DNA of 64,000 nt from Candidatus Anammoximicrobium sp. Lineage in GTDB: Bacteria > Planctomycetota > Planctomycetia > Pirellulales > Pirellulaceae. The stretch spans positions 1 to 64,000 of the forward strand of contig JAAYYU010000079.1 of NCBI GenBank assembly GCA_012515235.1, in the 5' to 3' direction. The notes beneath the pieces were generated by a model that searched no databases, was not told the DNA's origin, and saw only the letters and a program-made list of their open reading frames with translations. A program made the position numbers and the translations under genes. Positions 40,825 to 49,765 of this stretch are shown here, one piece after another (within the stretch, counting starts at the first letter, position 1; each line of letters begins with the position of its first letter).

Positions 40825-42744
40825 CTACCGGCGTTTGGGCGGCGGCGAAGCGAGGGGCGGCGCGGGGCGGATGGTCAGCCGGACAGCTGCCGCCCGAACC
40901 GGCTGGTCCAGCACGATCGCCAGCCGCGTCGGCGGGGGCCCGCCGCGGTCTTCCTGGATTTCCTCGGCGTGGACGGTCAAGGCGAGGCCGCCCGTATCGA
41001 TCTCCACCTCGACAGCGGCCTGCTGATCGCCGATCAGCAGTTTGCTGGCCGTCACCTGAGTCCACTTGCCGAAAGTAACCAGCGCGGTTTCGAAGCTCTT
41101 CGGCTGGGCCAACTGCACCTCGTCCAGGACTTCCAACTGGCCCCGGCCGTCGCGCGAAAAGCGAAACGTCCGCTGCAACTTCTCCAAGCCCTCGACGGCA
41201 TACGCGGAGCGGAGGTCGAGCACCAGCGTGTCCGTGGTCCCGGTCCATTCGGTGTGCAGGACGCCGGCCGCCGCCTTGCGGCCCGTCCGCTGCAATTGCC
41301 CGGCGATGCGCGGCACAGGATGGCCGAACGAATTCAGTAACTTGCTCTCGTAGCGGCGGCCGCTGAACGTGCGGGCCGTGTAGACCTCGCCACCCGGATC
41401 GACCAGCGGCAGGCTGCGGTCCAGAGCCACGACGAACGTGCCGACGTCGTTGTGGTTGTGATGCTCGGCATTGTGGCCGCCCTTGAGCGCGGCTCCCAGT
41501 CCCCCCTGGGCCGCCGGCCGGCCCACGAGGATGCCGGCGTCGGCAAACCAGTCGCGCGGCGACTGCGGTGTAGCCTCGGCGGCGGCTGGCCGGGCCGAGG
41601 CCGAATTGGGAAAGGCATACAAGCCCAGCTCGAACAGGCTGCTGCTCGGCCCAGCGGCCGCCAGCAAACCGCGCCGTTCTTCGTCCTTCAGGCCCCAATT
41701 AAAGCGGCGGCTCAAGAAAGCCATCAGCACCGTGTCGGGCCTGGCGTTGACGTGACAGTCGGCGAAAGCCGGATAAATGCCGGGCAGGATTTCCAGCCGC
41801 CGCCCGAAGGCGGCGATCGGGGCGATCCGCTGCTCGGCCAGCCAGTCGATCTGTCCGCCGGTCGCCTGGTGCAGTGTCTCGGCCAGCGAGACGTAGTGGC
41901 CAAATCCGTAGTTCCAGTAGCCCATGCCTTCGGAGCAATAACCGTCCGGTGTGAAGCCTTTCAGGAAGTACTCGGCAGAATGTTCCGCGGCAGCCACGTA
42001 GAACGCCCGCCGCGAGGCCGGTTCAAGCGCCGCCAGCGCGGCACCCGTCACGCCAGCCATGCACACGGCGTTCCAGTTGCTCGTGCCGGTGGCCCACCAC
42101 AACGGCGGCTGGCCCGTGTTGACGTAACTCTCGAACGGCTGAAAGGTCCGCCGCTGCAACTGCTCGGCAATCAGCGTCCGGACGTCCGCGCTCAGTTTGT
42201 CTCCTAGCCAGTACGAAAGGGTGGCCAGGTTCCAAGACGTGGCCGCGGACACCAGGTCGATCTCCACGGTTTCGCCGTGGAAGTTCATCAACGCGCGGTC
42301 ATGCGCCGGCAGCAGCCAGCTCTTTTCCTCGCACGTAGCGCGAATCGTGGCCTCGATCGCCGGCAGGAACCGGCCGCGGTTCTCCAGGCATTCCGCCAGG
42401 ACCAACGACGACAACCGGCCCCGCCGCTGGCTAAGCACCCGCTGGTAGTTCGTGCGATTTCCCGTGCGCGAGAATTCGAGATACAGTTCATCCGTGGGAT
42501 CCGGAATCGCTTGCGGCAGCAACTGTTCCGCCTTGGCAACGGCGTCGCGGAACTCGCGGGCCTGGACCAGGCGGTCCCAAGCCGCACGATCCGTCAGCGG
42601 GCGCCCCACCCCCGCCGGCGTCTTGGGCAACATCGCCGTCAACTCGGCAATCCGTTTGGCGTCCAGCGGCGTGGCAGCCCAAACCGGGTCCGAAACAAAT
42701 CCCAACATCAGACAGAGAACGAGTCGTTTCATGGTCCATCTCAT
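40825..42744 (-). CDS. Heparinase II/III-like polysaccharide lyase (secreted)
   Basis: 639 residues from ATG 42744 (GGGGGAG about 11 nt upstream); an ATG at 42732 is an alternative. The signal peptide lies within the first 25 residues (LVLCLMLGFVSDPVWA). An all-helical toroid domain occupies about 30-390 (NLATLSYWLGDK, FTPDGYCSEGMGYWNYGFG). The C-terminal beta domain has the heparinase-family signature GGHNAEHHNHNDVGTF and VDPGGEVYTARTF. Such lyases cut uronic-acid-containing polysaccharides (heparin, alginate and similar). The exact substrate is unknown. Last of a minus-strand run nagA-bioF-lyase. Confidence 0.85.
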   Translation of the reverse strand: MRWTMKRLVLCLMLGFVSDPVWAATPLDAKRIAELTAMLPKTPAGVGRPLTDRAAWDRLVQAREFRDAVAKAEQLLPQAIPDPTDELYLEFSRTGNRTNYQRVLSQRRGRLSSLVLAECLENRGRFLPAIEATIRATCEEKSWLLPAHDRALMNFHGETVEIDLVSAATSWNLATLSYWLGDKLSADVRTLIAEQLQRRTFQPFESYVNTGQPPLWWATGTSNWNAVCMAGVTGAALAALEPASRRAFYVAAAEHSAEYFLKGFTPDGYCSEGMGYWNYGFGHYVSLAETLHQATGGQIDWLAEQRIAPIAAFGRRLEILPGIYPAFADCHVNARPDTVLMAFLSRRFNWGLKDEERRGLLAAAGPSSSLFELGLYAFPNSASARPAAAEATPQSPRDWFADAGILVGRPAAQGGLGAALKGGHNAEHHNHNDVGTFVVALDRSLPLVDPGGEVYTARTFSGRRYESKLLNSFGHPVPRIAGQLQRTGRKAAAGVLHTEWTGTTDTLVLDLRSAYAVEGLEKLQRTFRFSRDGRGQLEVLDEVQLAQPKSFETALVTFGKWTQVTASKLLIGDQQAAVEVEIDTGGLALTVHAEEIQEDRGGPPPTRLAIVLDQPVRAAAVRLTIRPAPPLASPPPKRR

Positions 42745-42886
42745 CGTCGAGTACTCCCCCAAGCGTTTTGCTGAATCGTAGCCCGCGATGCGGCTTCGAT
42801 CAACGTGACGTGGGCAGAAAGGACGCAGCGGGACGTCCACGTTCACCCGATCGCTGCCAAGGCAAGGGCGAACGCCCACGGTTGCT

Positions 42887-44065
42887 TCACGGCGGCCAAC
42901 GGCCGGCCGCCTCGCCAAGCGCGTCGAGCAGCAACTGGACCGCGCCGTCGCTGTGCCGATAGCTCAGGCTCACGCGCAGCAGGCATTCGTCTTTGGGCAC
43001 GGAGGGGGGCCGGATGCCCGGAACAAAAAGTCCGCGATCCTGAAGGGCCTGAGCCAAGCGCATCGTCCGCTCCGCAGTCCCCAGAATCACGGGCACGATC
43101 TGACTCTCGGAACGGCCCGTGTTCCATCCTTGACGTTGCAACGCGGCGCGGAGCCGGGCAGCCTTTTGGAGCAGCTCGGTGCGGCGGAATGGTTCGCTGG
43201 CCACCGTCCGCAGCGTCTCCAACGCATAGGCGGCCATCGCTTCCGGCGGGGCTGTCGAGAAGACGTACGATCTCGCCCGATTCGCCAGCCAGTCGATCAA
43301 CGGGGCCGACCCGGCCACAAAGCCGCCCATCGAGCCCAGGGCCTTGCTCAAAGTCCCCACCCGCACGTGGACGCCGTGTTCCACCCCCAACTGCTCGCAG
43401 ACCCCCCGTCCCGACGTCCCAAAAACGCCCGTGGCATGGGCTTCGTCCACCATCAGCATCGCGTCATGACGCTCGGCGATTTCCGCCAGATCGGGCAAGG
43501 GCGCCAGATCGCCGTCCATGCTGAACAAGGCGTCTGTCACGATCAGGCGGCGACGGAGGTCGCGACGCCGCTGAAGACGGGTCTGGAGGAAGCTCACGTC
43601 GCCGTGGGGATAGACCTCCAGCCGCGCGCCGGACAGGCGGCAACCGTCGATGATGCTGGCATGGTTCTTGGCGTCCAGGTAGACGGCATCGCCGCGGCCG
43701 ACAAGCGCGGCGATGGTTCCTAAATTGGCGGCGTAGCCGGAGGAGAACAGCAACGCTGATTCCGTGCCTTCGAATTGGGCCAGGGCACGCTCCAAGGCGA
43801 CATGGATGGTTCCTCGGCCCGTGACCAACGGGCTGGCCCCGCTGCCCCATCCCACCTGCTCGATCGCCCGGACGACCGCCTGCCATGGTCCTTCAGCTGC
43901 TAGCCCCAGGTAGTCGTTCGAACCGAAATTGACCAACTGACGTTTGCCCAGTCGAATCGCTGCGGCCCGTTGCGAACCCGCGCGGCACGTCAAGCTGCGC
44001 CGCAGGCCCGCCGCCTCGAGGGCGGCCAGTTCATCGTCCAACCAGCGGAGTGGATCCAGGGTCAT
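42887..44065 (-). CDS. bioF: 8-amino-7-oxononanoate synthase / related alpha-oxoamine synthase
   Basis: 392 residues from ATG 44065. PLP-dependent alpha-oxoamine synthase fold: VNFGSNDYLGLA, GSGASPLVTGRGTIH, FSSGYAANLGTI, MLMVDEAHATGVFG, and the PLP lysine in GTLSKALGSMGGF. BioF condenses pimeloyl-ACP/CoA with alanine in biotin synthesis. Close paralogues are glycine C-acetyltransferase and serine palmitoyltransferase. No other bio gene is adjacent, so the name is probable rather than certain. Lies 73 nt after nagA. Confidence 0.85.
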   Translation of the reverse strand: MTLDPLRWLDDELAALEAAGLRRSLTCRAGSQRAAAIRLGKRQLVNFGSNDYLGLAAEGPWQAVVRAIEQVGWGSGASPLVTGRGTIHVALERALAQFEGTESALLFSSGYAANLGTIAALVGRGDAVYLDAKNHASIIDGCRLSGARLEVYPHGDVSFLQTRLQRRRDLRRRLIVTDALFSMDGDLAPLPDLAEIAERHDAMLMVDEAHATGVFGTSGRGVCEQLGVEHGVHVRVGTLSKALGSMGGFVAGSAPLIDWLANRARSYVFSTAPPEAMAAYALETLRTVASEPFRRTELLQKAARLRAALQRQGWNTGRSESQIVPVILGTAERTMRLAQALQDRGLFVPGIRPPSVPKDECLLRVSLSYRHSDGAVQLLLDALGEAAGRWPP

Positions 44066-44138
44066 CGCCGCTTCCCGCGTGAGACGCTTGCCCGTCCCCC
44101 GTCGTCTTCTTCTCCCTGACCGGGGCTGCCCTCCCGCG

Positions 44139-45323
44139 TCAGGCACGGGGCAACTGGCCGAAGACCAGGCGGCCGGAGTTGACGGTGGCGACGACTTCGA
44201 CCTCGCCCACAGCCGTTGCCTGATCGGCGCCTTTCAAGTGAAACAGGACCAGGTCGGCGGGCTGGCCGACTTCCAGCCAAGGCCGTTGGCGGCCCAGCAG
44301 CGCGGCGGGGCGGGTACTGGCCATGTCCACGGCCGACCTCAGGTCTTCATCGGTGAACCGCAGGAGGTTGGGAATTCCGGCCGTGATGGGCACGGCGGCC
44401 CCGGCCAGAATCTGCGTCTGCCCGGCGATTACGGGCCGCCCGCTGGGCAGCAGTTCCACGGCGCCCAGGGCGGGCGTGTCATACCGCCCCGGCGGCAAGC
44501 CGCCCAGCGAGGTCACGTCGCTGATCAGGATACAGCGGGCTGCCGTCTTGGCCCGCACGAAGGTCTTGACGACGGCCGCTGGCAAGTGATGTCCGTCGAC
44601 GATCAGGCTGGCCGTCAGCCGGTCGTCGGCCAATTGATCCCAGATATAGTTCGGGTGCCGGCGCAGCTGGCCGTGCGCGCCGTTGCCCAGGTGGGTGCTC
44701 AAGCGGGCTCCTGCGTCGACGGCGGCCCGGATTTGGTCCGACGTCGCGCTGGTGTGGCCGATCGCGACCACGACGCCGGCAGCGGCGGCGCGGGCGATCA
44801 AGGCCGGTGCGCCTTCGTATTCCGGCGACAAAGTCAAGATGCGAATCCGGCCCCCCGCGGCATCCTGCAAACGCAGGAACTCATCCGTGTCCGGCGGTCG
44901 CACGTGCTGGCGCGGGTGAGCCCCTCGTGCCCCGTCCTCGGGTGTGATGTACGGACCTTCCAAATGGAATCCGGGAATCCGGCTGGCCACCTCCGCCGAC
45001 TGGTCGCACGCGCGGGCCAGTGTCGCCATGGTCCGAGACAACGCCTCGAAGCTGTCGGTCGTGGCCGTGGGGCAGTAGCTGGTGACACCGTAGCGATCGA
45101 AGATGCAGCTGACGCGGATGACTTCCTCGACGGTCAGCGCGGGATCGTTGAAGGCGCAGCGGTCGAATCCGTTCACCTGGACGTCGACAAATCCCGGCGC
45201 AAGCCAAGGAAGCGGCTCGCTCGTGGGGGCCTGGCTGCCCGCGGACACATTCGTAATCCGACCATCGTCGATGACCACGACGACCGGTTCGCGACTATCG
45301 TATCTTCGCCCGAGTACACGCAT
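44139..45323 (-). CDS. nagA: N-acetylglucosamine-6-phosphate deacetylase-like amidohydrolase
   Basis: 394 residues from ATG 45323. Amidohydrolase TIM barrel: WLAPGFVDVQVNG, GFHLEGPYITPEDGARGAH (Glu metal ligand), VVAIGHTSATSDQI (His), LSTHLGNGAH (His) and the catalytic Asp in ILISDVTSLGG. Removes the acetyl group from GlcNAc-6-P in amino-sugar use. The STHLGNG and ISDVTSLGG stretches differ somewhat from E. coli NagA, so a related N-acyl sugar may be the true substrate. No nagB is adjacent. Confidence 0.83.
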   Translation of the reverse strand: MRVLGRRYDSREPVVVVIDDGRITNVSAGSQAPTSEPLPWLAPGFVDVQVNGFDRCAFNDPALTVEEVIRVSCIFDRYGVTSYCPTATTDSFEALSRTMATLARACDQSAEVASRIPGFHLEGPYITPEDGARGAHPRQHVRPPDTDEFLRLQDAAGGRIRILTLSPEYEGAPALIARAAAAGVVVAIGHTSATSDQIRAAVDAGARLSTHLGNGAHGQLRRHPNYIWDQLADDRLTASLIVDGHHLPAAVVKTFVRAKTAARCILISDVTSLGGLPPGRYDTPALGAVELLPSGRPVIAGQTQILAGAAVPITAGIPNLLRFTDEDLRSAVDMASTRPAALLGRQRPWLEVGQPADLVLFHLKGADQATAVGEVEVVATVNSGRLVFGQLPRA

Positions 45324-45438
45324 GGCAAAGGTCCCCCTGGTGGCCGAGTTAGAGAGTACGATTGTAGCCTGCGGTCACAACTCGCTCAAGTTCTTGACGC
45401 CCCGCGGAGACTTGTTCCTGTGCGTGTTGGACGGGACG

Positions 45439-46932
45439 TCAGAGGTAAGCGGGGCGGTTGGTCACGGCGGTGGGCGGCGGTTGGTCCGGTTTCTTCTTTG
45501 CGGCTTCCGGCTTTTCCTGGCCCTCGTCCGCCGGCTTCTCGGCCGCTTCCGTCGCCCCGGCTTCCACGCCTTCCCCACAATCTGCGGCCGGGGCGTACCA
45601 GCCGTGGCACGTCTTGCGGATGAACTCGAAGCCGAACCAGTACTGCGGCCGGTCGTCGTTCAGTGAGACGGTGGCGGAGTAGGTCAGGAACCAATGGTCG
45701 TCCCAGGGGCGGTTGAGTTCCAGTCGCAGCCGGAACGGTTCGGAGCGCGAATCCTCAACGTCCAGCCGATCGACTTCGGTCTGCATGATGAACTCGCCTT
45801 CGACGCTGGCGCGGGCGGAGACGACTCGGTTCAGCGGCAGGGCGACGCCGAACTCCCAAACCAGCGAGTCGCCCGGATCGACGACCACGCCGTCCCACGT
45901 CCGCTCCAGCCGCGCGCGGTAACCGCCGCCCCCGAACAGCGTCACGCCGCCATGGATGTCGGAACGGTACGTGCGGTGTCCCAGGACACGGGCGTCGATC
46001 TGCCAGAAGCCGCTGCCCAGATCGACGTAGTCCAACTGCGGCTCGTGGCGTCCGGTCGGAGCCACGAGGGCCACGTTGGCGATCCAGGTTGGCTTCTCCT
46101 CCTTCGCGTCGCGGCAGAGCAGAAACTTGCCGCCCAGGACGATGTCTCCAAAGCCGCCCGCCGACGTATCGATGATGCCGTCGGGCGCGGAGCGTTCGTA
46201 ATGTCCGAACACGAGCGGGACCACGGCGTAGCAGTCCAACCGCGGCCAGATGCCCAGATTGAAGCCCAGCGGCAGCATCCACTCCCGCATCCGCTGCCGT
46301 TCAAAGGGATAGTCGATTTGCGGCGATCCCGGAGGAACGACATGCGGTCCGGGCAGCGCGACGACGTATTGCCAATCGCTCCAACGGTACGCGCCCCCAA
46401 TCGAGAAATAGGACACGCCGGGTTCGCGCAACACGTAGTCGCGGAGCGTCACTTCGTTGGCGGTCAGGAACCAGGGCCCGGACGTGTCATAGCAGGCATC
46501 CATGTCCGCCAGGAGGACTTCATTGTCCGGGCCGCTCTCGGGCAGGCCTTGCTCGCCGCTGCCGTTCTGCGGTCCGTTCAGTTCAGACACGGCGGCCGCG
46601 CCCGGCGCGGCTTCGGCCGGCGGCGTCTCTTCTGCGTTCATCCATCGGGCGACTTGGTTCATGTCGGGCCGGAATCCGTCCGGCAGGCGAGCGCGGCTCC
46701 AGTCAGGCGAGTAGGGTGCCGAGGCGCCGGAGTCGTGCGCGGACGAGGACGCCCAAACGGCGGACGGCTGCCTTGTCGAATCGGGGCGACGAGCCTCCGG
46801 CGGCAACATCCAGGAAGCATACGTGTAGGCAGATTCGGCCGGCCCAGCGGAATAACCGCCAGCCGGTGTCGAGGACGACGGCGCCTGCCCCAGCACTGGG
46901 CTGCAAAGAAGTAGCACGAGCAGCGGATGCAT
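45439..46932 (-). CDS. Secreted outer-membrane-like beta-barrel protein
   Basis: 497 residues from ATG 46932 (GGAGGC just upstream). Signal peptide 1-15 (PLLVLLLCSPVLGQ). Residues ~20-150 are Pro/Ala/Ser-rich and disordered. From ~160 there are many amphipathic strands with aromatic-rich turns (YFSIGGAYRWSDWQYVV, GGFGDIVLGGKFLLC, FWQIDARVLGHRTYRSD, YWFGFEFIRKTCHGW), like planctomycete transporter/phenol-MetA-type barrels. The C-terminal ~60 residues are a charged Lys/Glu/Pro tail. No sharper function can be assigned. Confidence 0.7.
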   Translation of the reverse strand: MHPLLVLLLCSPVLGQAPSSSTPAGGYSAGPAESAYTYASWMLPPEARRPDSTRQPSAVWASSSAHDSGASAPYSPDWSRARLPDGFRPDMNQVARWMNAEETPPAEAAPGAAAVSELNGPQNGSGEQGLPESGPDNEVLLADMDACYDTSGPWFLTANEVTLRDYVLREPGVSYFSIGGAYRWSDWQYVVALPGPHVVPPGSPQIDYPFERQRMREWMLPLGFNLGIWPRLDCYAVVPLVFGHYERSAPDGIIDTSAGGFGDIVLGGKFLLCRDAKEEKPTWIANVALVAPTGRHEPQLDYVDLGSGFWQIDARVLGHRTYRSDIHGGVTLFGGGGYRARLERTWDGVVVDPGDSLVWEFGVALPLNRVVSARASVEGEFIMQTEVDRLDVEDSRSEPFRLRLELNRPWDDHWFLTYSATVSLNDDRPQYWFGFEFIRKTCHGWYAPAADCGEGVEAGATEAAEKPADEGQEKPEAAKKKPDQPPPTAVTNRPAYL

Positions 46933-47195
46933 CCGAGCCTCCGTATCCTGCAACGACCCCCGCTGTGGCGCCAGGTGCGGCACCGCTGCGCCTGAGTTCT
47001 GTCATCGACAAGCCGCAACGGCCTTCGTCAGGCGAACCCCCACAGCCGACCACGCCGCGCACTCGACTCGGCCTACAGCTTGCAGAATCTGAATGACCGT
47101 TTGGACAGCCGTGACGCGACCGTGCCGGTCGTACGGAAAGAATGACCCGCCGGATGCTCAAAAGCTGGGACGGGATCCCAGGGTCGGTGCAACGC

Positions 47196-47242
47196 CAAAA
47201 AGGAAACGCCCTTCACCTGTCAAACAGCAGGAGAAGGGCGTT
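47196..47242 (-). terminator. Terminator of the RNA-binding-protein gene
   Basis: AACGCCCTTC (47205-47214) pairs perfectly with GAAGGGCGTT (47233-47242) through an 18-nt loop. Read on the minus strand, the second arm is followed by TTCCTTTTTGG. About 35 nt after the stop codon. Confidence 0.75.
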
Positions 47243-47278
47243 AGGTTGTTTACGCTCTGGGCAAAGCCACCAACGGAC

Positions 47279-47623
47279 TTAGTAGCGCCGGCCGCCGCCG
47301 TAACCGCCACCGCCGCCGCGACGACCGCCGCCGCCGCCGCCGTAGCCGCCACGACCGCCGCCGCCGCCGCGATCTTCACGCGGCCGGGCTTCGTTGACGG
47401 TCAGCGACCGTCCACTGAAGTCCTGGCCGTTCAACGCGGAAATCGCCGCCTGAGCCGCCTCGCCAGTTTCCATTTCCACGAAGCCGAACCCTTTCGAGCG
47501 GCCCGTGTCCCGATCCACCACCACTTGCGCCGACTGAACCGCGCCGTGCGGCTCGAACAGTCTTTGCAGATCGCTGTCGGATACCGAATACGGCAGATTC
47601 CCGACGTACAACTTCTTACCCAC
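47279..47623 (-). CDS. Glycine-rich RRM RNA-binding protein
   Basis: 114 residues from ATG 47623 (preceded by GGAGTCCCATCGTGGG). One RRM, residues 3-80, with RNP2 LYVGNL and RNP1 KGFGFVEM. The C-terminal tail is Gly/Arg/Tyr-rich (RGGYGGGGGGRRGGGGGYGG). Similar proteins in cyanobacteria and planctomycetes are cold-inducible RNA-binding proteins; the role is inferred. The Gly-Arg tail is encoded by nearly repetitive CCGCC triplets, which invites slippage. Confidence 0.92.
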   Translation of the reverse strand: MGKKLYVGNLPYSVSDSDLQRLFEPHGAVQSAQVVVDRDTGRSKGFGFVEMETGEAAQAAISALNGQDFSGRSLTVNEARPREDRGGGGGRGGYGGGGGGRRGGGGGYGGGRRY

Positions 47624-47992
47624 GATGGGACTCCTCTACAGAACGCACCAAGCCGGAACAATTCGCCTCACAGCGGCCTGGTGCCACCGCATGTGAAGCC
47701 ATCTACAGGACCCGGGGACTGGCGAAACAAGAGGCGAGAGACAACGGCGAGGTTATCCGGCCAAGAAACTTCGACAAGCTCCGAGGGTAAGTGCAAATTA
47801 CCTAAAGGTACCGCCCGACGCAATCCCAGCTGGCAAAATTTTCTGAGCCTGTGCGGAAGTTCCCCGGCGGAACCCTAGAATAGGACAAAGGCCGATCAGG
47901 CCGGGGCGTCTGGCCATGAGTCTGCCTTCCAAGGGATTTCCCGGCAATTCCTGACTTTTTTAGCCGAATGCTTGATTGAGAGGTCGAAAAGA
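47624..47992. other. Divergent intergenic region (RRM and permease genes)
   Basis: No gene. Holds the 5' region of the RRM gene, possibly a long leader as in cold-shock-type mRNAs. CTAGAATAGG at 47875-47884 contains a TAGAAT -10-like box pointing toward the permease, without a clear -35. Confidence 0.4.
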
Positions 47993-49201
47993 ATGCTTTT
48001 TTGGGCGGCTTGGGATGTCTTGGTACAATTAGCCCCTTGGATGCTGTTGGGCACTGCAATCGCGGGATTGGTCCACGTGCTGTTGCCCCCCGGTTTCATT
48101 CACCGGCGGTTGCAGGGGCCCAGCGGGGTGCTGAAGGCGGTGGGCATCGGGGTGCCCTTGCCGCTGTGCTCCTGCGGGGTCATCCCGGCCGGCCTGGGCC
48201 TGAAACAGGATGGTGCCAGCAACGGGGCCTGCATCGGATTTTTGATCAGCACCCCACAGACAGGCGTTGACTCGATTCTGGTCAGCGGCTCCTTCCTGGG
48301 CTGGCCGTTCGCCTTGTTCAAAGTCGTCGTGGCGGCCTTGACCGGCCTCGTTGGCGGATGGCTCGCCGACGCGCTGACAGGCGACGGCAACGGCACGGCG
48401 GAAACGCCCGCTGCCGATGCCCCCGCAGCAGGTCGCCGAGGCGTACGAGAGTTGCTCGCGCACGGTCTGGAGATTATCCGTTCGGTCTGGCTGTGGCTCG
48501 CGTTTGGCATCGTGGCCTCGGCAGCGATCCAGGTGTTCGTCCCTCCGGAGTTGCTGAACGGACTGGGTTCGCTGGGGGTTCTGCCGTCGGCCCTGGCCGC
48601 GTTGGCTATCTCGATGCCGCTGTACGTCTGCGCCACGGCATCGGTGCCGATCGCGGCGGCCCTGGTGGCGGGCGGCTTGCCAGCCGGCGCGGCGTTGGTC
48701 TTCCTGATCGCCGGCCCGGCGACGAACGTCGCGACGATCGGCGCGGTGTACCGGCGGTTCGGCGGGCGCGTCCTGGCCGTCTACCTGGGGACGATCGTTG
48801 CCGGCAGCATCCTGGGCGCCGTAGCCTTCGAGACCCTGCTCTCGAACACGGTCCCCCACAGCACGACGGCGCACGAACACGGCCTGCCCCCCTGGTGGGC
48901 GCAGGCCAGCGGACTGCTTCTGTTGGGGCTGTTCGCCTCGTTTGCCATCGCCGACGCGCGTCACTGGTGGCGGCGCCGCACGGCAGGAACCGCGACTCCG
49001 CAATCGGAACTGCGGGTCGCCGTACAAGGCATGCGCTGTGCCAACTGTGTCGCCCGCGTCGAACGCGCACTGCAGAAACTGGCCGGCGTCCAATCCTGCG
49101 TCGTCCGCCTGGACCCCGGCGAAGCGGTCATCCACGGCGCGGTGGACGAAGCCCGCGTCCGCCAGACGATTCGCGACGCGGGCTATCAGACGGAAGGTTA
49201 G
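47993..49201 (+). CDS. SO_0444-like Cu/Zn efflux permease (DUF318/ArsP-type) fused to HMA domain
   Basis: 402 residues from ATG 47993 (GAGAGG upstream); TTG at 47972 is an alternative. About eight membrane helices form the permease domain: VGIGVPLPLCSCGVIPAGLG with a CSCG motif, FLISTPQTGVDSILV and AISMPLYVCATASVPIAAAL. Residues ~333-402 are a heavy-metal-associated domain with GMRCANC (Cys349, Cys352). Family members are proposed to export copper or zinc. The fused HMA suggests a soft-metal ion delivered to the permease. Transport direction and metal are inferred. Confidence 0.88.
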   Translation: MLFWAAWDVLVQLAPWMLLGTAIAGLVHVLLPPGFIHRRLQGPSGVLKAVGIGVPLPLCSCGVIPAGLGLKQDGASNGACIGFLISTPQTGVDSILVSGSFLGWPFALFKVVVAALTGLVGGWLADALTGDGNGTAETPAADAPAAGRRGVRELLAHGLEIIRSVWLWLAFGIVASAAIQVFVPPELLNGLGSLGVLPSALAALAISMPLYVCATASVPIAAALVAGGLPAGAALVFLIAGPATNVATIGAVYRRFGGRVLAVYLGTIVAGSILGAVAFETLLSNTVPHSTTAHEHGLPPWWAQASGLLLLGLFASFAIADARHWWRRRTAGTATPQSELRVAVQGMRCANCVARVERALQKLAGVQSCVVRLDPGEAVIHGAVDEARVRQTIRDAGYQTEG

Positions 49202-49401
49202 CGCGGTTTGTGTGGCGCGGCCCCCGCCTCGATGGCGGCCTCGCGCCGTTTCGCGCAAAAACCGGCGTGGCGGGACGCGTTGTCAGGCCCGTGGCACTTG
49301 AAACAAGCATCGGCCAGAATCGGCCGCACGTCGCGGTTGTACAGGATTGTCTCCGCAGCCGGCGAGGCCAAAGCGGTCCTCACAACGCTGAAGATCAAGA
49401 A
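49198..49401 (-). pseudogene. Truncated PSCyt1/planctomycete cytochrome fragment
   Basis: A minus-strand frame carries TILYNRDVRPILADACFKCHGP..ASRHAGFCAKRREAAIEAGAA. This is the N-terminal start of a planctomycete cytochrome C (PSCyt1) domain with one CxxCH heme site, where the family usually continues for many hundred residues through PSCyt2/PSD1. Here a TAA at 49198-49200, overlapping the permease stop, ends it a few residues later. A candidate signal-like stretch (FSVVRTALAS) precedes it. Probably a gene remnant. The rest of 49402-49765 shows nothing recognisable. Confidence 0.6.
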
Positions 49402-49765
49402 CCGCTTCCCTCGTCTTCTCCGTTTTTCGCGGTGGGGCGGAAACGGAAGTGCGCCGCGGCCGTTCCAGACCGCCACCGTAGTCCAGCAGGAGTCGAACGG
49501 CAGAACAGGATCGCAAGGCGTTTTGACAGATCCGAATCGCACATCTCTTGGCCTTGATGATAGACCGAGAACTTTGGGAAGCGAGGAACGCGACGTGACG
49601 ACGCTCGAGCACGCGATGCGTGGCATCACGGGTGCGCTGGCGGCGGGGATGCTTGCGATGTGGAATTGGCCCGGCCGTTTACAGTCGATCTCGGCAGTCA
49701 CGCGGGCCAGTGTCGTGGTCCAAGCGGGCCTCCGCGCTGCGGGGCGTTGAGCCCAGCGGCTGCCG

